DNA from: JBBQRS01 sp038214535
GTDB taxonomy: Bacteria > Chloroflexota > Anaerolineae > CG2-30-64-16
Length of the DNA: 19,261 nt
Assembly (NCBI GenBank): GCA_038214535.1
Contig: JBBQRS010000091.1
Location: forward strand, 1 to 19,261
Reading direction: 5' to 3'
Position numbers and translations under genes: made by a program. The notes under the pieces are model-generated. The model made no database searches and was not told the DNA's origin. It saw only the letters and a program-made list of their open reading frames with translations. Below, piece after piece: positions 5,716 to 13,992 of the stretch; position 1 is the first letter of the stretch, and each line of letters begins with the position of its first letter.

Positions 5716-8486
5716 GCGGTCGCCTTTCCCTGGGCGTCACGGCGGCGCAAGAACCATTTGTAGATCTCCATGATCGCCATCACCAGTAGGCCGAACCCGA
5801 AACAATAGGCCAACTCGGCCGGCGTCAGGGCGTTGGTCTTGAAGATATTCTGCAAAAACGGCACGTAGATCACCAGCAGTTGCAGGATGATGGTCAGGAT
5901 CACTGCGCCGATCATGAAGTGGTTCGAGAAGAGCCCGATGTGCAACAACGAGTTTTTCTCGCTGCGCACCTCAAGCGCCAGGCCGAGTTGGGCGAAGATC
6001 AGCGTGGTGAACAGGATCGTCTGCCAGCGAGGATCGCCCTCGTGCCAGAAGAAGTACCCGGCGGTGATGGCGATGATGCTCATGATGACCCCGGCGAAGA
6101 AGATGAATTGCACCATACCACGCCCGAAGATGCTCTCGCTCGACGAGTAGGGCGGGCGCTTCATCACGTCTTCTTCGGCGGGTTCGACGCCCAGCGCGAG
6201 CGCCGGCAGGCCGTCGGTGACGAGGTTCATCCACAAGATTTGCAGCGGCAGCAGCGGCAACGGCATCCCCAGGAACGGCCCGATGAGCATCACGGCGATC
6301 TCGCTGGCGTTGCAACTCAACAGGTACTTGATGAACTTGCGGATGTTGTCATAGATGATGCGGCCTTCCTCGACGGCGGCGACGATGGTCGCGAAGTTGT
6401 CGTCGAGCAGGATCATGTCGGCCGCGCCCTTGGCGACATCAGTGCCGGTGATGCCCATCGCCACGCCGATGTCGGAGCGCTTCAGGGCCGGGGCGTCATT
6501 CACGCCGTCGCCGGTCATGGCGGCCACTTCACCCTGACGCTGGAGCGAATCTACGAGGATGAGCTTGTGCTCCGGCGAGACGCGGGCGAACACGGAAACC
6601 TCTTGCACGGCCGCATCAATCTCTGCCTGCGTCATCCGGTCGAGTTCCTGGCCGGTGATGAATTCGTTGTTGTCGGTGATTTCGAGTTGTTTGGCGATGT
6701 GGCGCGCCGTCAGCGGGTGGTCGCCGGTGATCATGATGGGGCGAATGCCGGCCTCGACGCAGATCGCGACGGCGTCCTTCACTTCAGGCCGTGGTGGGTC
6801 AATCAGCCCGAACATGCCGACGAGCGTGAGATCGTGCTCCAGCTCGCCTTCCGTGGGCGATTTTTCCACCTGATCGAGGGGCCGCAGGGCGACGCCGAGG
6901 ACGCGCATCCCATTTTGGGCCAGTTGGTCGTGCGCGGCCATGATCCGGTCGCGCCACCCGGCGTCGAGGTCTTCGAAGTGATCTTCCACCCAGACGCGGG
7001 TGGACACATTGAGCATCCCGTCCATGGCCCCTTTGGTGAAGGCCACGTAGGGGGGCAGATCGCCGTTCGGGCGGATCTCCCATACGGCTTCCAGGTTGTC
7101 GGGAATATCGGCGCGGCTCGACGGCACTTTGCTGACGGTCGTCATGCGCTTCCTCACGGAGTCGAAGGGCAACTCCGCGACACGCGGAAAAATCGCATCG
7201 AGTTTGTCTTTCAACATGCCGACCTGCGCCGCGCCGAGCACGAGGGCGGCCTCGGTGGGGTCGCCGATGGCGCGCAGGATTGAAGCATCGGTTTCATCGG
7301 GCGCGAGGGTCGCATCGTTCGCCAGCGCGCCGCCGATCAACAGAAGGGTGAGGGCCGGTCGCGCCGCCTCGGTCAGGCTTTCGCCGGTGGCGAGCATCAG
7401 TTCCATCCCCTCCTCGCCGGGTTTCTGCGCCATGTCGAAGCGGTGGTTGGCGATGTCCAACGCGGTGACGGTCATGCGGTTCTGCGTCAGCGTGCCGGTC
7501 TTGTCCGAGCAGATCACGGTGACGGAGCCGAGCGTCTCGACGGCGGGCAGCTTGCGGATCAGCGCCTGGCGGGCGAGCATCCGTTGCGCGCCGAGCGAGA
7601 GCGCGATGGTGACCACGGCGGTCATCGCTTCGGGCACGGCCGCCACGGCCAGGCTGACGGAGGTCAACAACATCTCCTCCCAGTCGCCCCCGCGCAGGAT
7701 GCCGAGGACGAAGACCACGGCCACCAGGATGCCCGCCACCAGCGCCAGTGACTTGCCCAGCTTATCGAGGCGCTTTTGCAGCGGGGTTAGTTCCTGATCT
7801 ACCGATTGGAGCAACTCCGCGATGTTGCCGAGTTCCGTCGCCATGCCGGTCTCGGTGACGATGAACTCGCCGCGACCATAGGTGATGATGGTGCCCATGT
7901 AGAGCATGTTGCGCCGGTCGGCGAGGGCGCGCTCCTGGTCGTAAACCAGGTCGGCGTCCTTGTCCACCGGTTCCGCTTCGCCGGTGAGTGCGGCTTCCTG
8001 CACACGCAGGTTGACGCTTTGCAGGACGCGCCCGTCGGTGGGGATGACGTTGCCCGTCTCCAGCACCACCACATCGCCGGGCACGACCTCGCGCGCCGAT
8101 ATCTCGCGCACGCGCCCGGCGCGCCGGACGCGTACCGTGGGCACCGCCATCCGTTTGAGGGCGGCGATGGATTGTTCGGCTTTGTATTCCTGGTAGAAGC
8201 CAAGCGCGGCGTTCAGAACGACGATCGCCATGATGACGACCGCGTCGAGGATGTCACCTAACACGAGCGAGATGACGGCCGCGCCGATCAGGATCAGCGT
8301 CATGAAGCCCGTGAATTGCTCGACGATGATCTGCCACGGGGTGCGCCCGCCGCGTTCGACGAGTTCGTTGGGGCCATATTGCTGGAGGCGTGTGGCGGCT
8401 TCGGTATCGGACAGGCCCTGGGTCGGGTTGGTATTCAGCGCTGCGGCCGTCTCTGCGGCGGTCATCTGATACCAGTCATTGCTCAT
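5712..8486 (-). CDS. P-type Ca2+-transporting ATPase (type IIA-like)
   Basis: This 924-residue inner-membrane pump exports cations, most likely Ca2+, using ATP. A cation-ATPase N-terminal region (about 3-75) precedes M1/M2. The actuator loop is LTGEAEPV (167-174, with TGEA in place of the more common TGES). M4 has PEAM (285-288). The phosphorylation motif DKTGT is at 328-332 (Asp 328), KGA at 485-487 and the hinge TGDGVNDAP at 658-666. In M5, CNASEI keeps the Asn and Glu (726, 729) and in M6, NLVTDGLP keeps Asn 754, Thr 757 and Asp 758, matching the calcium ligands of SERCA-type pumps. Four C-terminal helices follow. AAGGAG lies 6 nt before the ATG at 8486. It overlaps the downstream small gene by 4 nt. 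Confidence 0.95.
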   Translation of the reverse strand: MSNDWYQMTAAETAAALNTNPTQGLSDTEAATRLQQYGPNELVERGGRTPWQIIVEQFTGFMTLILIGAAVISLVLGDILDAVVIMAIVVLNAALGFYQEYKAEQSIAALKRMAVPTVRVRRAGRVREISAREVVPGDVVVLETGNVIPTDGRVLQSVNLRVQEAALTGEAEPVDKDADLVYDQERALADRRNMLYMGTIITYGRGEFIVTETGMATELGNIAELLQSVDQELTPLQKRLDKLGKSLALVAGILVAVVFVLGILRGGDWEEMLLTSVSLAVAAVPEAMTAVVTIALSLGAQRMLARQALIRKLPAVETLGSVTVICSDKTGTLTQNRMTVTALDIANHRFDMAQKPGEEGMELMLATGESLTEAARPALTLLLIGGALANDATLAPDETDASILRAIGDPTEAALVLGAAQVGMLKDKLDAIFPRVAELPFDSVRKRMTTVSKVPSSRADIPDNLEAVWEIRPNGDLPPYVAFTKGAMDGMLNVSTRVWVEDHFEDLDAGWRDRIMAAHDQLAQNGMRVLGVALRPLDQVEKSPTEGELEHDLTLVGMFGLIDPPRPEVKDAVAICVEAGIRPIMITGDHPLTARHIAKQLEITDNNEFITGQELDRMTQAEIDAAVQEVSVFARVSPEHKLILVDSLQRQGEVAAMTGDGVNDAPALKRSDIGVAMGITGTDVAKGAADMILLDDNFATIVAAVEEGRIIYDNIRKFIKYLLSCNASEIAVMLIGPFLGMPLPLLPLQILWMNLVTDGLPALALGVEPAEEDVMKRPPYSSSESIFGRGMVQFIFFAGVIMSIIAITAGYFFWHEGDPRWQTILFTTLIFAQLGLALEVRSEKNSLLHIGLFSNHFMIGAVILTIILQLLVIYVPFLQNIFKTNALTPAELAYCFGFGLLVMAIMEIYKWFLRRRDAQGKATA

Positions 8487-8531
8487 GGTCTGCTCCTTGG
8501 GTTTCTGCGCGTGGTTTCAAACGATGCTCCG

Positions 8532-8561
8532 ATTGTACCAGATTCTCGCGTGAACGTGCAA
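8532..8561 (-). promoter_or_regulatory. extended -10 promoter for the Ca2+-ATPase operon
   Basis: On the minus strand TGGTACAAT (8540-8532) is an extended -10 (TGN-TACAAT). A poor -35, TTGCAC (8561-8556), lies 18 bp upstream and falls inside the perfect palindrome at 8554-8586. A protein bound to the palindrome would therefore cover the -35 region. Confidence 0.5.
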
Positions 8562-8586
8562 CGCACCTCTGAGGTGCGTTGCACGT
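8554..8586. promoter_or_regulatory. perfect 33-bp palindrome between divergent promoters
   Basis: ACGTGCAACGCACCTC (8554-8569) and its exact complement (8571-8586) flank a single T. The 16-bp arms without a mismatch lie between the ATPase -10 (8532-8537) and the ligA -35 (8603-8608), the position expected for a dimeric regulator's operator. As RNA it would fold into a strong hairpin, and a dispersed repeat is the main alternative. It shares no long match with the repeat family at 10725 or 19127. Confidence 0.6.
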
Positions 8587-8602
8587 ATGTGACTGACGCA
8601 CT

Positions 8603-8630
8603 TTGCGTAGACGACATATCGGTCTATAAT
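8603..8630 (+). promoter_or_regulatory. promoter of ligA
   Basis: A -35 TTGCGT (8603-8608), a 16-bp spacer and a perfect -10 TATAAT (8625-8630) predict a start near 8637, giving a 5' leader of about 34 nt before the ligA ATG at 8671. Confidence 0.65.
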
Positions 8631-8670
8631 AAACAGTCGCGTGCGATAATTTCCAGGAGATGAAGGCCGG

Positions 8671-10713
8671 ATGGAATCCGTCAGCGAGCGGCTGGGGACG
8701 TTGCGAGAAGCGGTCCGACGTCACGCGTTTCGTTATTACGTGCTGGATGAACCGACCGTCAGCGACGCCGAGTATGACGCGTTGTGGCGCGAGTTGGTGC
8801 AGCTCGAAGCTGAACACCCCGAACTGGTTACGCCCGACAGCCCCACGCAGCGGGTGCCCGGCGAGGCGTCGGAACGGTTCCGCAAGGTGCAGCATCCTGC
8901 GCCGATCCTCAGCCTGAGCAACGCCTTTGGCGTGGATGAACTGGTCGCGTGGCGGGATCGCTTCATGCGGCTGCTGCCGACGGACGATCAGGCGCGGGTC
9001 GCGTATGTGGTTGAGCCCAAGATTGACGGGCTGACGGTGGTGTTGCACTACGCGGATGGCCGTTTCATGCTGGGCGCCACGCGTGGCGATGGCGAAGTGG
9101 GCGAAGACATCACGGCGAACCTGCGGACGATGCAGGCGTTGCCGCTGCGCATCCCCGCGGACGCGGAGACGGGGCTACGGGCGCCGGCGCGGCTGGTGGT
9201 GCGCGGCGAGGTGTACGCGCCGATCGCCGATTTTCACCGCTTCAACGCCGCGCAAGAGGTGGTAGGTGAGCGCACGTATGCCAACCCGCGCAACTTCGCG
9301 GCGGGGTCCTTAAGGCAGCTCGATGCGCGGATCACGGCGGGCCGCCCGCTCCGGATGTGGATTTACCAGATCGTCGAGATTGAAGGTGCAGACGATGCGC
9401 CGCGCACGCAGTGGGAGGCGCTGGACTATCTGCGGCGCATGGGGTTCCCCGTCGAGGCGCGCGACCGGCGTTTCACCGATTTCGCTGACGTGATCGCGCT
9501 GGCCGAAACCTGGGGCGAGACCGAACGGCGCCAACTGCCGTATGAGGCCGACGGGCTGGTGGTCAAGATTGACGACTTCGCCACCCAGGAACGGCTGGGC
9601 GCGGTCGGTAAAGACCCGCGCTGGGCGGTGGCCTACAAATATCCGGCGGAAGAGGCCGTCACGCGGCTGCTGGATATCGAGGTGAACGTGGGGCGCACCG
9701 GCAAGCTGAACCCGTATGCGATCCTGGAGCCGGTGCAGGTTGGCGGCGTGACGGTGACCAACGCCACGCTGCACAACGAGGATTACGTCAGCGATAAGGA
9801 CATTCGCATCGGCGACATGGTGGCGGTGAAGCGCGCCGGCGAGGTGATCCCGCAGGTGTTGCGCCCATTGGTTGAGTTGCGCACCGGCGACGAGCGTGTG
9901 TGGGAGATGCCGCAGACCTGCCCGGTGTGCGGGGGCGCCGCCGTGCGGGTCGAGGGTGAGGCGGCGACCTATTGTGTGAACAATGCCTGCCCGGCGCAAC
10001 TGGTGCGCGGCGTTGAACATTTCGTGGGCCGCAGCGCGATGGATATTGCCGGCTTCGGCATCCGTCAGGCCGAACTCTTCGTGGCGTTGGGTTACATTCA
10101 CGACCTGGCCGATGTATACTATTTGGACCCGGCGAAGTTGGCCGGTTTGGAAGGTTTTGGCGAGAAGAAGGTCGCCAACCTGATGGCCGCGATCGAAGCG
10201 GCGAAGGATCGGCCACCGGCGCGCGTGCTGACGGCGCTGGGCATTCACGGCGTCGGCGAGGTGGTGTCCGAAATCCTGATGGAGCATTATGGCTCGCTGG
10301 CGGCGCTGGCGGAGGCCCCGCTGGAGGAGTTGCAGGAGATTCCGGGGATCGGCCCGGTGCTGGCGCGCAACATCGTGGACTGGTTCGCCCAGGCACCGAA
10401 CCGGGAAGTTGTCGCCAAACTGGAGCGCGTGGGTGTGACGACCGCGCAGGCGCAGGAGACCGCCCCGGCCGGCGCGCAACCGTTCGACGGTCTGACCTTT
10501 GTCGTGACGGGCACGTTGCCCACGTTGAGCCGCGAGGCGGCGAAAGAGTTCATCAAGGCGCGCGGCGGCAAGGCGACCGATTCCGTGAGTAAAAATACCG
10601 ATTATCTTGTCGCGGGCGAAAACGCCGGTTCGAAGCTCGCTAAGGCTCAGCAACTCGGCGTGCCGGTGATTGACGAGGCCGAGTTGCGCCGTCTGGCAGA
10701 TGCGGTGGGCTAA
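8671..10713 (+). CDS. ligA: NAD+-dependent DNA ligase
   Basis: This 680-residue ligase, a typical LigA length, seals nicks in replication and repair using NAD+ and releases NMN and AMP. Domain Ia is at 1-70, with the conserved RYYVLDEPTVSDAEYD. The adenylation domain follows, with EPKIDG giving the AMP-accepting Lys 117, TRGDGEVGEDITAN and the later GLVVKID. The OB fold starts near 318 (WAVAYKYPAEE). A four-cysteine zinc finger has Cys 417, 420, 435 and 440. Tandem helix-hairpin-helix motifs follow (about 490-585), then a C-terminal BRCT domain (about 603-678, FDGLTFVVTGTL). All catalytic elements are present. ATG 8671 is preceded by AAGG (8663-8666) and has its own promoter. Confidence 0.97.
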   Translation: MESVSERLGTLREAVRRHAFRYYVLDEPTVSDAEYDALWRELVQLEAEHPELVTPDSPTQRVPGEASERFRKVQHPAPILSLSNAFGVDELVAWRDRFMRLLPTDDQARVAYVVEPKIDGLTVVLHYADGRFMLGATRGDGEVGEDITANLRTMQALPLRIPADAETGLRAPARLVVRGEVYAPIADFHRFNAAQEVVGERTYANPRNFAAGSLRQLDARITAGRPLRMWIYQIVEIEGADDAPRTQWEALDYLRRMGFPVEARDRRFTDFADVIALAETWGETERRQLPYEADGLVVKIDDFATQERLGAVGKDPRWAVAYKYPAEEAVTRLLDIEVNVGRTGKLNPYAILEPVQVGGVTVTNATLHNEDYVSDKDIRIGDMVAVKRAGEVIPQVLRPLVELRTGDERVWEMPQTCPVCGGAAVRVEGEAATYCVNNACPAQLVRGVEHFVGRSAMDIAGFGIRQAELFVALGYIHDLADVYYLDPAKLAGLEGFGEKKVANLMAAIEAAKDRPPARVLTALGIHGVGEVVSEILMEHYGSLAALAEAPLEELQEIPGIGPVLARNIVDWFAQAPNREVVAKLERVGVTTAQAQETAPAGAQPFDGLTFVVTGTLPTLSREAAKEFIKARGGKATDSVSKNTDYLVAGENAGSKLAKAQQLGVPVIDEAELRRLADAVG

Positions 10714-10724
10714 ATAAAACATCC

Positions 10725-10772
10725 CGCGGAATGCGCATCCTCAGATGCGCATCTGAGGATGCGCACTCCGCG
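10725..10772. repeat. 48-bp near-perfect palindrome (dispersed repeat) after ligA
   Basis: The left arm (10725-10748) and right arm (10749-10772) are complementary over 24 bp with one mismatch and no loop. The core CGCGGARTGCGCATCCTCAG is the same as at 2266, 5141 and 19127. It lies 12 bp past the ligA stop and has no T run. It could be a transcript-end element or a REP/MITE-like repeat. Confidence 0.8.
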
Positions 10773-10810
10773 ATGGTTATCGCGATGATAATAGTGTTAG
10801 TTTAAACAAA

Positions 10811-10818
10811 AAGGAAGG
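10811..10818 (+). promoter_or_regulatory. ribosome binding site of the CpXC gene
   Basis: AAGGAAGG lies 11 nt before the ATG at 10830, at the long end of normal spacing. A possible -10 GATAAT (10787-10792) has no matching -35, so promoter evidence for this run of genes is weak. Confidence 0.45.
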
Positions 10819-10829
10819 TTATTCATATT

Positions 10830-12176
10830 ATGGCTGAGACTCAAGGCGTACAGCTTCAATGCCCGAATTGTGGGACCCAATACGAGGCGTCGGTGCGCAC
10901 GGTGATTGACGTCGCGCAGGAACCCCGGCTGCGTGATGCATTGCTCTCCGGGACGTTGAATCAGACGGTGTGCCCGAATTGCGGGCATGGCGGTGTCCTC
11001 GAAGTGCCGTTGGTCTATCACGATCCCCAGAACGAGTTCCTGGCGGTCTACTTCCCGACGCAATTGCAGATTCCTGAGCTGGAACGCCAGCGCATGATCG
11101 GCGAGTTGACGCAAGGCCTGATGCGCAACCTGCCCCCCGAACAGCGCAAGGGCTATTTCTTCAGCCCGCGCCAGTTTGTCAGCCGACAAAACTTGCTGGA
11201 CGCCGTGCTGGGCACAATGGGCGTCAGCCAGGAGGAGTTGGACCGCCAACGCAAGAAGATGGCGTTGATGGAGAAACTGATCGTCATGGCCGATGACCCG
11301 AAGGGGTTGGAGATGATGATCAAGGGCCAGGACGCGATGTTGGATCATGAGTTCTATCTGATCCTGGCGAGCCGGCTTTCGCAGGCCCAGGCAATGGGCG
11401 ACCCGAAGACGGCGGAGCGGCTGACGACCTTGCGCAGCAGCCTGATGCCGCTCACCACCTATGGCCGGCGGCTGGCGAAACAGCAGGCCGCGGTAGATTC
11501 GCTGGCAGAAGTCAAGACGCCCGACGAGCTGCTGGACAAGATCGCGGCGGCGGACCTCGACGAGGCGACCGCGATGGCCGTAGCGGCGCGTCCGCTGCTC
11601 GACTACGCGTTCTTCCAGAAGCTCACCGAACGGGCGGAGGCGGCGGAGGGCGCGGAGAAGGAGCGCTTGCTGGCGCTGCGCAAACATCTGACCGAAGTGA
11701 CGCAGACGTTGGACGATGCGACCCGTGCCCAGATGAAGGAAGCCTCGGACCTGCTACGTGAAATCCTGGAATCCCCCAACCCGATCAGCGCCCTGCGCCA
11801 GCGGGCCGACTTGATTGACGATGTGTTCCTGGCCGTCCTTTCGATGAACATTCAGGAGGCGGAGCGGCAGGGCGCGAAGGACGCGGTTGCCGCACTGAGC
11901 GCGCTGCTGGATGAGATCAACGACATGGCCGCGGCGGGGTTGCCGCCGGAGATGCAACTGATCAACGACCTGTTGCAGGCGGAGTATCCCGAGGAAACGC
12001 GCGAACTGCTGCACGAGAATAGCGCCGACATCACGCCGGAGTTCCTGGCCTTGCTTGGCGAGCTGGCGAACTCACTGGCGGAGGGCGAGGGTCAGCCCGA
12101 GGAGGAGCGGCAGGAAGCGTTAGAGACGGCGAAGCGCTTGCGGGATATTCGCGGCCAAGCGATGTTGCTGGCTTAA
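10830..12176 (+). CDS. CpXC-domain protein
   Basis: This encodes 448 residues. The N-terminal CpXC domain (about 8-125) has two zinc-knuckle pairs, CPNC at 11-14 and CPNC at 48-51, followed by the conserved VYHDPQNEFLAVYFP and FFSPRQFVSRQNLLDAVL segments. Residues 140-448 are charged and almost entirely helical, with heptad-like Leu/Ala patterns and many Glu/Lys, suggesting an extended helical repeat or coiled-coil scaffold. There is no signal peptide or membrane segment, so it is cytoplasmic. The function of the family is not known; proteins with this domain are frequent in Chloroflexota. The cinA-like ATG starts 1 nt after the stop, so the two are in one operon. Confidence 0.85.
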   Translation: MAETQGVQLQCPNCGTQYEASVRTVIDVAQEPRLRDALLSGTLNQTVCPNCGHGGVLEVPLVYHDPQNEFLAVYFPTQLQIPELERQRMIGELTQGLMRNLPPEQRKGYFFSPRQFVSRQNLLDAVLGTMGVSQEELDRQRKKMALMEKLIVMADDPKGLEMMIKGQDAMLDHEFYLILASRLSQAQAMGDPKTAERLTTLRSSLMPLTTYGRRLAKQQAAVDSLAEVKTPDELLDKIAAADLDEATAMAVAARPLLDYAFFQKLTERAEAAEGAEKERLLALRKHLTEVTQTLDDATRAQMKEASDLLREILESPNPISALRQRADLIDDVFLAVLSMNIQEAERQGAKDAVAALSALLDEINDMAAAGLPPEMQLINDLLQAEYPEETRELLHENSADITPEFLALLGELANSLAEGEGQPEEERQEALETAKRLRDIRGQAMLLA

Positions 12177-12177
12177 G

Positions 12178-13455
12178 ATGAACGCAGAAATCATCACGTC
12201 CGGCACGGAGTTGCTGCTCGGCGAGACGGTGGATACCAACTCGACCTACATCGCGCGCGCTTTGCGCGATGTAGGGGTTAATTTGTATTTCAAGACCTCG
12301 GTGGGCGACAATGTGGACCGAATGGCGATGGTGCTGCGGCAGGCGTTGGATCGCGCGGACGTGGTGATCGTGACGGGTGGGCTGGGACCGACGGTAGATG
12401 ACGTCACGCGGGATGCCGTGGCGCAAACCACCGGGCGTGCGCTCGAGGTTTATCCGGAGTGCATGGCGCACATCGAGGCGCTGTTCACGCGCTGGGGCCG
12501 CCCGGTCGGCGAGAATAACCGGCGGCAGGCGTATCTGCCCGCCGGCGCTATTGCCATCGAGAACCCCGTGGGTACCGCGCCGGGTTTCATTTTGGAGACC
12601 AGTGACGGCACGATCATCGCGCTGCCGGGCGTGCCGCGCGAGATGGAGCGCCTGATGCAAGACACGGTGCTGCCCTATCTGCGCGCCCACACGGACGGCG
12701 AGCCGGTGGTCATCAAGGCCAAGGTGTTGCGCACGGTGGGTCAGGGTGAAAGCTGGATTGACGAGCAACTCGATGCGCAGATGCGTTCGGCCAACCCGAC
12801 GGTCGGGCTGGCGGCGCACCTGGGGTCGGTAGACGTGCGCATCACGGCGCGCGGCCCCTCGCACGAGGCCGTAGACGCCATGATCGCCGGGATGGAAGCG
12901 CAGGTGCGCGCGCGAATCGGTGACGGCATCATCTTCGGGAACGATGCAGACACGTTGGAGGCCGTGACCGGCGCGCTGCTGGCGCAGGCCGGCGTGAAGC
13001 TGGCAATCGTTGAGAGCGCAACCGGCGGTCAGATCGCCCGGATGTTGTGCGAGACGCCGGAGGGGCGCGAGGTCATCACCGCTGCGCACGTGGTCAAAGA
13101 CGCCGCCGAGTTGGCCGAGTTGTTGCAACTCTCGCTGCCCAAGCTGGAGGCGTTCGGCTGGGTCAGCCCGATGGCGGTGGCCGAGGCGGGACTGCAACTG
13201 GTGGACACCTACGACGGCGGCTGGGGGCTGGCTGTGCTCTCAGAGGCGGAACCGGATAATGACGTATACGGCGACCGGCCGGGTTGCACATACATGGCGC
13301 TGGCCGCGCCCGACGCCACGGTGGTGCGCGAGTACAATTTCGGCGGCCAGGGAGAACTGGCGCAACGCTGGGTCACGTTGCGCGCGCTCGATTTATTGCG
13401 CCGGCAGGCGTTGGCCAAGCTGGCGCAACGGAGAGAGGTCAAGGACAATGTCTGA
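12178..13455 (+). CDS. cinA: CinA-family protein with altered C-terminal (PncC-like) domain
   Basis: This encodes 425 residues, the usual CinA length. The N-terminal MoCF/COG1058 domain (1-170) is intact, with SGTELLLGETVDTNS and VTGGLGPTVDDVTRD (GGLGPT at 67-72); in studied relatives it hydrolyses ADP-ribose-type nucleotides. The C-terminal domain (about 258-415) corresponds to the NMN deamidase PncC but is diverged. ESATGG (279-284) keeps the Ser and TGG, whereas the usual VAYS-x-x-x-K segment reads HVVKDAAELAELL. The glycine-rich GxAGPxGG loop is replaced by LAVLSEAEPDNDVYGDRPG (351-369). Deamidase activity is therefore doubtful. It begins 1 nt after the CpXC stop and overlaps the kinase gene by 8 nt. 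Confidence 0.9.
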   Translation: MNAEIITSGTELLLGETVDTNSTYIARALRDVGVNLYFKTSVGDNVDRMAMVLRQALDRADVVIVTGGLGPTVDDVTRDAVAQTTGRALEVYPECMAHIEALFTRWGRPVGENNRRQAYLPAGAIAIENPVGTAPGFILETSDGTIIALPGVPREMERLMQDTVLPYLRAHTDGEPVVIKAKVLRTVGQGESWIDEQLDAQMRSANPTVGLAAHLGSVDVRITARGPSHEAVDAMIAGMEAQVRARIGDGIIFGNDADTLEAVTGALLAQAGVKLAIVESATGGQIARMLCETPEGREVITAAHVVKDAAELAELLQLSLPKLEAFGWVSPMAVAEAGLQLVDTYDGGWGLAVLSEAEPDNDVYGDRPGCTYMALAAPDATVVREYNFGGQGELAQRWVTLRALDLLRRQALAKLAQRREVKDNV

Positions 13456-13948
13456 AATCGCACTGGAGCTTAAGGTCATCGAGATCGAGAACCCCGACGC
13501 GCTGAACTTGATTTTGGGGCAAAGTCACTTCATCAAGACGGTCGAGGACATCCACGAGGTGGTGGTGACCAGCGTGCCGGGCGTGAAGTTCGGGCTGGCC
13601 TTCTGCGAGGCTTCGGGGGCCGCGCTGGTGCGCTCGACCGGGACGGACAACGAACTGAAGGCGCTGGCCGAACGGAACGCGCTCGCGCTGAGCGCCGGAC
13701 ACACCTTCATCCTGTTCCTGCGCGATGCGTTCCCGATCAACGTGCTGAAGTCGGTGCAGGCCGTGCCCGAAGTCGTGGGCATTTTCTGCGCCACGGCAAA
13801 CCCGGTGCAGGTGATCCTGGCCGAGACGGAACTGGGCCGCGGCGTGCTGGGTGTGATTGACGGCATCCGCACGCGTGGCATTGAAGACGCGGACGGCGTA
13901 GCGTGGCGCACGGCGTTCTTGCGTCAGATCGGCTATAAGGCCGGCTAA
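13448..13948 (+). CDS. adenosine-specific kinase
   Basis: This encodes 166 residues and matches the whole length of the adenosine-specific kinase family (Adenosine_kin, first characterised structurally from an archaeon). Recognisable blocks in order are NLILGQSHFIKTVEDIHEVVVTSVPG, VKFGLAFCEASGAALVRSTG, AGHTFILFLRDAFPINVL, IFCATANPVQVILAETE and GRGVLGVIDGIRTRG, ending LRQIGYKAG. Its biochemical role rests on the family name; activity has been little studied. The ATG at 13448 lies inside the 3' end of cinA and is preceded by GAGAGG (13433-13438) at 9 nt, so it is translationally coupled to cinA. The upstream extension of this frame is a shadow of cinA. Confidence 0.9.
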   Translation: MSEIALELKVIEIENPDALNLILGQSHFIKTVEDIHEVVVTSVPGVKFGLAFCEASGAALVRSTGTDNELKALAERNALALSAGHTFILFLRDAFPINVLKSVQAVPEVVGIFCATANPVQVILAETELGRGVLGVIDGIRTRGIEDADGVAWRTAFLRQIGYKAG

Positions 13949-13992
13949 TCCGGCGCGAACTGCTCGACACGCGCCACCGCAGGGGATTTCGT

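Noticed and set aside
5880..7283. 467-codon open frame on the plus strand
   Set aside because: It is exactly antisense to the Ca2+-ATPase core, and its composition (His, Asp and Arg rich) is the usual shadow of a GC-rich gene.
9310..10722. 470-codon open frame on the minus strand
   Set aside because: It lies opposite ligA, whose domains and catalytic residues are complete; the antisense product resembles no protein.
12031..13197. 388-codon open frame on the minus strand
   Set aside because: It is antisense to cinA and the end of the CpXC gene, and is Arg/His-rich as expected of a shadow frame.
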